Below, piece by piece: positions 57,795-64,000 of a stretch of 64,000 nt of DNA. A model generated the notes under the pieces. It was not told where the DNA came from and ran no database searches. It worked only from the letters and a program-made list of their open reading frames with translations. Position 1 is the stretch's first letter; each line of letters starts with the position of its first letter. The DNA comes from Gilvimarinus algae (GTDB lineage: Bacteria; Pseudomonadota; Gammaproteobacteria; Pseudomonadales; Cellvibrionaceae): NCBI RefSeq assembly GCF_030518215.1, contig NZ_JAULRT010000059.1:62001-126000 (forward strand), read 5' to 3'. A program made the position numbers and the translations under genes.

Positions 57795-58897
57795 CGGCGA
57801 ATGCGTTCACGCCCGAACAGCGCTACCGTCGCGACCTGGAAACAGAGGGCTTCCAGTACGACCCGGCGCAGGAGCGTGCCGTTGCCGAGCTTCAGGCTCT
57901 CTACCAGCGCCTTCTGGCGCCACCGCCCAAAGTGGGGCTGTGGGCCCGACTTACGGGTCGTCAGGCCATCGAGCCGGTGCGTGGCCTGTATTTTTGGGGC
58001 GGTGTCGGGCGCGGCAAAACCTACTTAATGGACAATTTCTACGAAAGCTTGCCTTTCGAGCAAAAAATGCGGGCGCACTTTCATCGCTTTATGCGCCGGG
58101 TACACGCCGACCTGAAGAGTCTTGCCGGTCAAAAAAATCCGCTGGAGCAGGTGGCGGCCGGTATCGCCGCTGAGGCTCGGGTGATTTGTTTTGATGAGTT
58201 TTTTGTCAGTGATATCACCGATGCCATGATTTTGGCGGGGTTGCTGGACGGGCTCTTTCGCCGTGGGGTGACCCTGGTGGCGACCTCTAACATCGAGCCC
58301 GCCGGCCTCTATAAAGACGGCTTGCAGCGCGCGCGTTTTCTGCCCGCCATCGCTCTGCTGGAAAAATACACTCAAGTGGTGAATGTCGACGGCGGGGTGG
58401 ATTATCGGCTCCGGGCGCTGGAGCAGGCCGAGCTGTACTACTCGCCGCTGGACGACTCGGCCCGTGAGGGCTTGCAGGCGGCGTTTGAGCGCTTGTGTCC
58501 GCCGGGGGCCGAGGTGCGTGAGGCGCCTCTGCTCGAGGTGGAGGGGCGGTCGATCCGGGCGCGGCGCCTGGCCGATGATGTGGCCTGGTTTGATTTTGCC
58601 GAGCTGTGCGATGGTCCGCGTTCGCAGAATGACTATATAGAGCTGGCCCGGGAGTTTCACGCGGTTCTGGTCTCGGATGTGCCGGTGCTGGGGCGTGAGC
58701 GCGACGATCAGACCCGGCGCTTCATCAATCTGGTGGATGAGTTTTACGACCGCCATGTCAAGTTGGTGCTTTCCGCTGCGGTCGGACTGGATCAGCTCTA
58801 TGCTGGGGGCCGGCTCAGCTTTGAGTTTCAGCGTACCGCCAGCCGGCTGCTGGAAATGCGCAGTCATGAGTATTTGGCGCGGCCGCACCGCCCCTGA
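57791..58897 (+). CDS. zapE: Cell division ATPase ZapE (AFG1-like)
   Basis: A 368-residue AFG1-type AAA-like ATPase that destabilises FtsZ polymers late in division. Walker A is GGVGRGKTYLMDNF, Walker B VICFDEFFVSDITDAM, and sensor VATSNIEP; FHRFMRRVHADL lies between them. The ATG at 57791 overlaps the hydrolase stop, so the longer frame from 57770 is rejected. Confidence 0.96.
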   Translation: MTANAFTPEQRYRRDLETEGFQYDPAQERAVAELQALYQRLLAPPPKVGLWARLTGRQAIEPVRGLYFWGGVGRGKTYLMDNFYESLPFEQKMRAHFHRFMRRVHADLKSLAGQKNPLEQVAAGIAAEARVICFDEFFVSDITDAMILAGLLDGLFRRGVTLVATSNIEPAGLYKDGLQRARFLPAIALLEKYTQVVNVDGGVDYRLRALEQAELYYSPLDDSAREGLQAAFERLCPPGAEVREAPLLEVEGRSIRARRLADDVAWFDFAELCDGPRSQNDYIELAREFHAVLVSDVPVLGRERDDQTRRFINLVDEFYDRHVKLVLSAAVGLDQLYAGGRLSFEFQRTASRLLEMRSHEYLARPHRP

Positions 58898-58982
58898 GCA
58901 TTTGCCGGCAAGCCCCGTGGCGCGCGGGTTCTCCAGGTTAGCAAAGGAGATTTGCGGCGCTTAAAAAAACCGCATAAAAGGC

Positions 58983-59011
58983 TTGAAAAGCCTTGCCGGC
59001 TTATGTAGTAT
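58983..59011 (+). promoter_or_regulatory. Sigma-70 promoter of rplM-rpsI
   Basis: TTGAAA (58983-58988) and TAGTAT (59006-59011) are 17 bases apart and match the -35 and -10 consensus at 5 and 4 positions. Transcription would start near 59018, leaving a leader of about 39 bases in front of rplM, the region where L13 might act on its own mRNA. Confidence 0.75.
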
Positions 59012-59056
59012 TCGCGCTCTTTTGTGGGAAGCACCACCCTAGTAGGCAGGTATAAC

Positions 59057-59485
59057 ATGAAGACATATAGTGCTAAAGCAGAATCGGTCGCTCGCGACTG
59101 GTTCGTGATTGATGCAGAAGGTAAGACTCTGGGCCGTATGGCTGCGGAGATCGCTACTCGTCTGCGCGGAAAGCACAAGCCTGAGTACACTCCCCATGTG
59201 GACACCGGCGACTACATCGTAGTCATTAACGCGGAGAAAGTGCGCGTTACCGGCAACAAAGCGACTGACAAGATGTATTACCACCACACCGGTTTTATCG
59301 GTGGCATCAAGTCAATCAGCTTTGAGAAGCTGATCGATAAGGCCCCAGAGCGCGTTTTGCAAAATGCTGTTAAAGGCATGTTGCCGCGTGGCCCGCTCGG
59401 TCGAGCTATGTTCAAGAAGTTGAAAGTGTACGCAGGTAGTGAGCATCCGCACACTGCTCAGCAGCCGCAAGAACTGAATATCTAA
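59057..59485 (+). CDS. rplM: 50S ribosomal protein L13
   Basis: A 142-residue ribosomal protein of the large subunit, starting [16 protein letters not shown], with [31 protein letters not shown] and [21 protein letters not shown]. The upstream in-frame GTG (59024) lies inside the promoter leader and is rejected. It precedes rpsI by 14 bases in the universal rplM-rpsI operon. Confidence 0.99.
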   Translation: MKTYSAKAESVARDWFVIDAEGKTLGRMAAEIATRLRGKHKPEYTPHVDTGDYIVVINAEKVRVTGNKATDKMYYHHTGFIGGIKSISFEKLIDKAPERVLQNAVKGMLPRGPLGRAMFKKLKVYAGSEHPHTAQQPQELNI

Positions 59486-59499
59486 ACGGAAAGCTGATT

Positions 59500-59892
59500 A
59501 TGGCAGTTACTCAATATTACGGTACCGGCCGTCGTAAGACCTCGACCGCTCGAGTGTTCATTACCCCCGGCACAGGTACAATCACCATCAATGGTCGTCC
59601 GCTGGATCAGTATTTCGGCCGCGAGGTTGCACAGATGGTTGTGCGCCAGCCGCTGGAAACCGCCGATCTGACGGACAAATTCGACGTTAAAGCCACTGTT
59701 GCAGGTGGTGGCAGCTTTGGTCAGGCGGGCGCCATTCGCCACGGTCTGACCCGCGCGCTGATAGAATACGATGAGACCTTGCGTCAGTCTCTGCGCGCCG
59801 AGGGTTATGTGACCCGCGACTCGCGTGAAGTAGAGCGTAAGAAAGTCGGTCTGCGTAAAGCCCGTAAGAAGCCGCAATTCTCCAAGCGTTAA
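59500..59892 (+). CDS. rpsI: 30S ribosomal protein S9
   Basis: A 130-residue small-subunit protein with [14 protein letters not shown] and the conserved C-terminal tail [14 protein letters not shown] that reaches the P-site tRNA. It follows rplM and is ended by a strong terminator at 59931. Confidence 0.99.
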   Translation: MAVTQYYGTGRRKTSTARVFITPGTGTITINGRPLDQYFGREVAQMVVRQPLETADLTDKFDVKATVAGGGSFGQAGAIRHGLTRALIEYDETLRQSLRAEGYVTRDSREVERKKVGLRKARKKPQFSKR

Positions 59893-59930
59893 TTTGGCTT
59901 GTTGCTGCCTTATGGCAGGATCGATCGAAA

Positions 59931-59960
59931 GCGCTCAGGGTGCTCCCCTGGGCGTTTTTT
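59931..59960 (+). terminator. Rho-independent terminator after rpsI
   Basis: CGCTCAGGG pairs with CCCTGGGCG (one T-G pair) around TGCTC and is followed by six Ts. It ends the rplM-rpsI transcript before petA. Confidence 0.92.
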
Positions 59961-60011
59961 GTATGTACCGCCAAATGACCCGAATGTTTTTTGTGCCATT
60001 GGCTCGCAGCC

Positions 60012-60050
60012 CTTACAGGGCGCGGGTTTGCGCCCTTATTCTTGTAAGAG
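60012..60050. other. Second stem-loop between rpsI and petA
   Basis: AGGGCGC (60017-60023) pairs with GCGCCCT (60030-60036) around GGGTTT; an outer CTTACA / TGTAAG pair can extend it. It may be a backup terminator or part of the petA leader; no good petA promoter could be fixed in the AT-rich stretch that follows. Confidence 0.5.
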
Positions 60051-60159
60051 GCGCGTAATTTCATTAAGATTGGCCAATTTTTAACGACAATAACATCAAT
60101 CTAAATCGTTGAAATTCAGTGATTTTTAAGCCGTCGATGCTGTTAGGGGAGAAGTCGTC

Positions 60160-60753
60160 ATGACCAATGACGTTGTCAACAAGACTCGCCGTCGCGTGCT
60201 CACCGGCGCCACCACTGTGGTGGGCGCAATCGGTGCAGTGGGTGCTGCGGTTCCTTTTGTCGGGTCCTGGAACCCGAGCGCAAAAGCCAAAGCGGCCGGT
60301 GCTCCGGTCCAGGTGAACATCAGCAAGATTGAACCCGGTGCCATGATCACCGTAGAGTGGCGCGGTAAGCCGGTGTATATCGTCCGTCGCAGCGAGCAGG
60401 CCATCGCCAACCTCGACAAGACCGATGAACTGGTCAGCGACCCCAACTCTGAAAATCCTCAGCAGCCCGCCTACGCTCAAAATCACACCCGTTCGATCAA
60501 GCCCGAAGTGCTGGTATTGCTGGGTCTGTGCACGCACCTAGGCTGCGCACCGATGTTTCGCCCAGAAGTGGGCGCTCAGGACCTCGGTGGCGACAAGTGG
60601 CAGGGCGGCTTTTTCTGCCCGTGTCACGGCTCCAAGTTTGATCTGGCGGGCCGGGTGTACAAAGGTGTACCGGCTCCTGTCAACCTCGAAGTGCCGCCTC
60701 ACAAGTATGACAACGATAATCTGCTAACCATCGGCGTGGATCAGGAGGCGTAA
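60160..60753 (+). CDS. petA: Ubiquinol-cytochrome c reductase Rieske iron-sulfur subunit
   Basis: The 197-residue Rieske protein of the bc1 complex. A twin-arginine type N-terminus (KTRRRVLTGATTVVGAIGAVGAAV) forms the membrane anchor for Tat export. The [2Fe-2S] ligands lie in CTHLGCAP and CPCHGSKFD. It transfers electrons from ubiquinol to cytochrome c1. The stop is one base from the start of the cytochrome b-c1 gene. Confidence 0.98.
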   Translation: MTNDVVNKTRRRVLTGATTVVGAIGAVGAAVPFVGSWNPSAKAKAAGAPVQVNISKIEPGAMITVEWRGKPVYIVRRSEQAIANLDKTDELVSDPNSENPQQPAYAQNHTRSIKPEVLVLLGLCTHLGCAPMFRPEVGAQDLGGDKWQGGFFCPCHGSKFDLAGRVYKGVPAPVNLEVPPHKYDNDNLLTIGVDQEA

Positions 60754-60754
60754 C

Positions 60755-62806
60755 ATGAAGTGGATGAAAGGTCTGTGGAATTGGGTTGACGCCCGCCTGC
60801 CGGTTCAGCGCGCCTGGGATACCCATATGGGTAAGTACTACGCGCCGAAAAACTTTAATTTCTGGTATTTCTTTGGGGTTTTGTCTCTGCTGGTGCTGGT
60901 CAACCAGCTGCTTACCGGCATCTGGCTGACCATGAACTATACGCCCAGCGCCGAGGAGGCCTTTGCCTCGGTTGAGTACATCATGCGCGATGTCGATTAC
61001 GGCTGGATTCTGCGCTATATGCACTCCACAGGTGCCTCGGCTTTCTTTGTGGTGATTTATCTGCACATGTTCCGCGGCTTGATGTACGGCTCCTATAAGG
61101 CGCCACGAGAGCTGGTCTGGATCTTCGGTATGACCATTTATTTAGTGCTGATGGCTGAGGCCTTTATGGGCTATGTGCTGCCCTGGGGCCAGATGTCCTA
61201 TTGGGGTGCACAGGTGATTGTTTCGCTGGTCGGCGCAATCCCCGTCGTAGGTGAGTCGTTGGTAGAGTGGATTCGCGGTGATTACCTGATCTCCGGTATT
61301 ACCCTTAACCGCTTCTTTGCCCTGCACGTTGTCGCCTTGCCGATTGTGCTGCTGGGCTTGGTGGTATTGCACTTGCTGGCTCTTCACGAAGTGGGTTCCA
61401 ACAACCCCGATGGCGTGGAAATCAAAAAGAACAAAGATGAGAACGGCGTACCCAAAGACGGCGTGCCTTTCCATCCCTTCTACACCGTGCACGACTTAGT
61501 CGGTATTACCGTCTTCCTGTTCGTGTTCTGTTTTGTGATGTTCTTTATGCCGGAGATGGGCGGTTTCTTCCTCGAATACGCCAACTTTGAAGAAGCCAAC
61601 AACCTGAAAACCCCGGAGCATATTGCGCCCGTATGGTATTTCACGCCTTTCTACGCCATCTTGCGGGCGATTAACTTCCCCATCGGGCCGCTCGATGCCA
61701 AGTTCCTCGGCCTGGTGGCCATGGGCGCTGCGATTGCGATTCTGTTTGTTCTGCCCTGGCTGGATCGCAGCCCGGTGCGGTCGATTCGCTACAAAGGCAA
61801 CTTCAGCCGTATTGCGCTGATCGTCTTTGCCGCCGCTTTTGTGATTCTGGGTTATCTGGGGGTGAAATCACCTACTCCTGGGCGTACCTACCTGGCCCAG
61901 GCGTGTACCTTCCTGTACTTCGCCTACTTTATCGGTATGCCGTTCTGGACCAAGCGGGAGAAAACCTTGCCTGAGCCTGAGCGGGTGCAGATGAAGGGTC
62001 TACCATTGCGCTTGGTACTGGGTGGCTTTGCGCTCTTCGCTATCCTGGTGGTGGTACCGATCAAGGCCGTGGGCGCCGAGAGCCACTTTGCCTGCGGCTC
62101 CATCCCCTGCGATACCATGGAGCCTGACCTGGAAAACAAGGCCTCGCTGCAGCGCGGTGCCAAGTATTTCGTCAACTACTGCATGGGGTGCCACTCGGCG
62201 AAATTCTCCCGCTATGAGCGCGTTGCCGATGATCTGGGTATTCCCCACGATCTGATGATGGACAACATGGTCTTTGGCGATAAGCGTATCGGCGATCTGA
62301 TGGACAACGCCATGAGCGCCGATCACGGCAAGCAGTGGTTCGGTGCCGCACCGCCGGATTTGACGCTGGTAGCGCGTGCCCGTTCGCCTGAGTGGCTCTA
62401 CACCTACCTGCGTAACTTCTATAAGGATGAGTCGCGCCCCTTGGGTGTGAATAACCGGGTGTTTGCCAATGTGGGTATGCCCCATGTGATGATGGAGCTG
62501 CAGGGTCTGTACGAGTGTGGTGCCGGCCCGAAGCTTGACGCTCACGGCCATGCTGAGCGTGATAACCTGGGCAACCCGGTAATGGATGAGCACTGTGGTG
62601 CGCTGGTCGAGGGCGAAACCAAGGGCAGCATGAGCGCGGAGGAGTTTGATCGCGCCATGTTTGATCTGGTGAATTTCCTCGAGTATGTCGCCGAGCCCTA
62701 TCAGTTGGATCGCAAGCGCATTGGTGTTTTTGTTCTCCTGTTTCTCTGTGTGCTGTTCGTCTTTACCTACCTGTTGAACCGTGAGTACTGGAAAGGTATT
62801 CACTGA
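60755..62806 (+). CDS. petBC: Cytochrome b - cytochrome c1 fusion protein of the bc1 complex
   Basis: One uninterrupted frame of 683 residues joins the two subunits that are separate PetB and PetC in Pseudomonas. Residues 1 to about 411 are cytochrome b: RYMHSTGASAFF, YLHMFRG, FFALHVVALP and VVLHLLALHEVG hold the haem histidines, and the Qo-site PEW-type motif region is TPEHIAPVWYFTP. Met413 starts what was probably the c1 signal sequence (MKGLPLRLVLGGFALFAILV, with a possible cleavage after AVGA441). The c1 part has the haem-binding CMGCHSAK, the Met ligand region NVGMPHVMMELQG and a C-terminal anchor (about 660-677). A fused fbcH is known in Bradyrhizobium, where it is cleaved. Confidence 0.95.
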   Translation: MKWMKGLWNWVDARLPVQRAWDTHMGKYYAPKNFNFWYFFGVLSLLVLVNQLLTGIWLTMNYTPSAEEAFASVEYIMRDVDYGWILRYMHSTGASAFFVVIYLHMFRGLMYGSYKAPRELVWIFGMTIYLVLMAEAFMGYVLPWGQMSYWGAQVIVSLVGAIPVVGESLVEWIRGDYLISGITLNRFFALHVVALPIVLLGLVVLHLLALHEVGSNNPDGVEIKKNKDENGVPKDGVPFHPFYTVHDLVGITVFLFVFCFVMFFMPEMGGFFLEYANFEEANNLKTPEHIAPVWYFTPFYAILRAINFPIGPLDAKFLGLVAMGAAIAILFVLPWLDRSPVRSIRYKGNFSRIALIVFAAAFVILGYLGVKSPTPGRTYLAQACTFLYFAYFIGMPFWTKREKTLPEPERVQMKGLPLRLVLGGFALFAILVVVPIKAVGAESHFACGSIPCDTMEPDLENKASLQRGAKYFVNYCMGCHSAKFSRYERVADDLGIPHDLMMDNMVFGDKRIGDLMDNAMSADHGKQWFGAAPPDLTLVARARSPEWLYTYLRNFYKDESRPLGVNNRVFANVGMPHVMMELQGLYECGAGPKLDAHGHAERDNLGNPVMDEHCGALVEGETKGSMSAEEFDRAMFDLVNFLEYVAEPYQLDRKRIGVFVLLFLCVLFVFTYLLNREYWKGIH

Positions 62807-62811
62807 CAATC

Positions 62812-62836
62812 GAGCGGGCAGTAACGCTGCCCGCTC
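62812..62836 (+). other. Hairpin between the petBC fusion gene and sspA
   Basis: GAGCGGGCAG and CTGCCCGCTC form a perfect 10-bp stem around TAACG, starting 6 bases after the stop codon. What follows (TCTGTAATT) is not a real T tract. It could be a partial terminator or protect the 3' end of the pet mRNA, reducing but not preventing readthrough into sspA. Confidence 0.65.
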
Positions 62837-62867
62837 TCTGTAATTGTATTGATATTGAGGTGACCCA

Positions 62868-63506
62868 ATGGGTGTTGTGACCAAGCGCTCATCCATGACG
62901 TTTTTTTCTGATTCAGGCGATCACTACAGTCATCGGGTGCGTATCGTTCTGGCCGAAAAAGGTGTTTCGGTGGATATGGTTGAGGGCAGTGCCGGCAACA
63001 AGCCCAGTGAATTGGCAGACCTGAACCCCTACAATTCATTGCCCACACTCGTGGATCGCGATTTGTCCCTGTATGAGTCCAAGGTCATCATGGAATATCT
63101 GGATGAGCGCTTTCCTCATCCTCCACTACTGCCCGTTTATCCTGTGGCCCGCGCGCAAAGCCGGCTTTGGATGTACCGGCTGGAGCGCGATTGGGCACCT
63201 CTGGTGGATATCATTGTCGCCAGCGACGACGCCAAACAGGTGGAGCGGGCACGCAAAGAGCTGAGCGACAGCCTGCTGACCATCGCGCCGATTTTTACTG
63301 AAATGCCGTTCTTTATGAGCGAGGAATTCACGATTGTGGACTGCTGTCTCGGGCCCATTCTCTGGCGTCTTGAGGCTCTGGGCATTACCCTGCCCAATAC
63401 CCGTCAAAGCCAGCCGCTCAAGCAGTACATGGAGCGGCTCTTTTCGCGTGACTCGTTTCAGCAAAGCCTGACCGAGCCCGAGCGAGAGATGCGTCCGCAA
63501 GCCTGA
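62868..63506 (+). CDS. sspA: Stringent starvation protein A
   Basis: A 212-residue protein with a glutathione-transferase fold (FFSDSGDHYSHRVRIVLAEKGV, NSLPTLVDRDLSLYESKVIMEYLDERFPHPPLLP) that binds RNA polymerase and alters transcription in starvation. GST activity is not expected. GAGGTG precedes the ATG. sspB follows, as in Pseudomonas and E. coli. Confidence 0.97.
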   Translation: MGVVTKRSSMTFFSDSGDHYSHRVRIVLAEKGVSVDMVEGSAGNKPSELADLNPYNSLPTLVDRDLSLYESKVIMEYLDERFPHPPLLPVYPVARAQSRLWMYRLERDWAPLVDIIVASDDAKQVERARKELSDSLLTIAPIFTEMPFFMSEEFTIVDCCLGPILWRLEALGITLPNTRQSQPLKQYMERLFSRDSFQQSLTEPEREMRPQA

Positions 63507-63568
63507 GGGCTTGCCAATCCACAGGCCGGAGTGTGATGCCGGCCGCTGCCGATATCAGGAGCGCCACA

Positions 63569-63964
63569 ATGTCGATGAGTTCGAGCCGCCCCTATATGAT
63601 TCGCGCTCTGTACGAGTGGATCGTAGACAACCAATGTACTCCCTATATTCTCGTTAATGCGCACGCCAGAGGCGTAGAGGTGCCGCAGGAGCACATCAAC
63701 AAAGAAGGCCAGATCATTCTCAATGTCTCCCCGACCTCGGTGGTGGGGCTGGAGATCGGTTTGGAAAGCATTGTGTTTAGCGCTCGCTTTGGCGGTATTC
63801 CTAGAGATTTATTTATCCCCACCTACGCGGTGCTGGGCATCTATGCCCGCGAAAACGGCCAGGGCATGGTGTTTGAAGCCGAGCCTGAGCCGCCAACGCC
63901 ACCAGAGCCCCCCAAGCCGGAGGGCAGTGATGACAAACGCCCCAGCCTGCGGGTGGTTAAGTAA
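63569..63964 (+). CDS. sspB: ClpXP adaptor protein SspB
   Basis: A 131-residue adaptor that delivers ssrA-tagged proteins to ClpXP. The substrate-binding domain has RPYMIRALYEWIVDNQCTPYILVNA and ILNVSPTSVVGL; a Pro/Glu-rich linker leads to the C-terminal RPSLRVVK, the ClpX-binding tail. The ATG at 63569 follows AGGAGC; the GTG at 63533 is rejected. Confidence 0.97.
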   Translation: MSMSSSRPYMIRALYEWIVDNQCTPYILVNAHARGVEVPQEHINKEGQIILNVSPTSVVGLEIGLESIVFSARFGGIPRDLFIPTYAVLGIYARENGQGMVFEAEPEPPTPPEPPKPEGSDDKRPSLRVVK

Positions 63965-64000
63965 CGGGGTGTTACCCCGTTGCTACCTCATATTTCCTAG

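Noticed and set aside
58025-58888. 287-residue minus-strand ORF
   Set aside because: It lies entirely antisense to zapE; its length follows from the high GC of the real gene and its protein resembles nothing.
60755-62806. petBC fusion as a frameshift artefact
   Set aside because: Both halves are full length, in the same frame, and the junction keeps a complete c1 signal-like sequence; only a missed stop codon could explain it, which resequencing would show.
62000-62896. 298-residue minus-strand ORF
   Set aside because: Antisense to the cytochrome c1 part of petBC, whose haem motifs are intact.

Overview
The window is a gene-dense stretch of a gammaproteobacterial chromosome. Gene content and order (secA-argJ-mutT; yacG-coaE-pilDCB-pilA; nadC-DUF1631-ampD-ampE; gatBAC-mreBCD-maf-rng-yhdP; npr-rapZ-ptsN-hpf-rpoN-lptBAC-kdsCD-yrbG; mlaC-ibaG-murA-hisG-hisD-algW; zapE-rplM-rpsI-petABC-sspAB) follow blocks known from Pseudomonas. 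Several junctions differ from that genus: petB and petC are fused, mlaFED, mlaB and hisC are missing from their usual places, and no tldD/pmbA lies beside yhdP. A member of Pseudomonadales in the wide sense (for example the former Cellvibrionales) fits best; genus and species cannot be fixed from what is visible. No rRNA, tRNA, CRISPR array, transposase or integrase gene was recognised.

Layout: 1-3573 (+) end of secA, argJ and a MutT-ThiE fusion. 3575-8232 (-) the pilB-pilC-pilD-coaE-yacG operon. 8233-9142 a divergent regulatory region with a textbook sigma-54 promoter, then pilA and its terminator. 9197-22619 an AT-rich accessory island. Its plus-strand part holds a DCC-HTTM membrane fusion, two tandem GT-C (TMTC-like) glycosyltransferases, a dolichol-phosphate-mannose-synthase-like GT2, a flippase, an asparagine-synthase-like amidotransferase and a glycerol-3-phosphate cytidylyltransferase. 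Its minus-strand part holds a nucleotide-sugar dehydrogenase, a GT4 glycosyltransferase and a CDP-glycerol glycerophosphotransferase-like protein. 22727-32720 nadC, DUF1631, ampDE, yajQ, cysZ, a PA4642-like gene and gatBAC. 33057-41630 (+) mreBCD, maf, rng, yhdP. 41633-50155 (-) the yjgA/PTS-Ntr/rpoN/Lpt/Kdo block. 50324-54550 (+) mlaC, ibaG, murA, hisG, hisD. 54665-63964 a LysE exporter, algW, zapG, a hydrolase, zapE, rplM-rpsI, petA, the petB-petC fusion and sspAB.

How it fits together: the most interesting part is the island between pilA and nadC. In Pseudomonas the equivalent position carries pilin-type-specific accessory and glycosylation genes (tfpO and relatives). Here the island could supply a polyprenyl-phosphate sugar (GT2) to two GT-C enzymes acting in the periplasm, plus a more complex glycan bearing uronic acid or uronamide and glycerol phosphate. 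The short pilin ends in five glycines and a C-terminal threonine, a plausible acceptor by analogy with TfpO/TfpM-type C-terminal pilin glycosylation. This is inference; no biochemical link can be shown from sequence alone. Other points worth checking are the cytochrome b-c1 fusion, an apparent ATT start codon of mreC, and mlaC without its usual partners.
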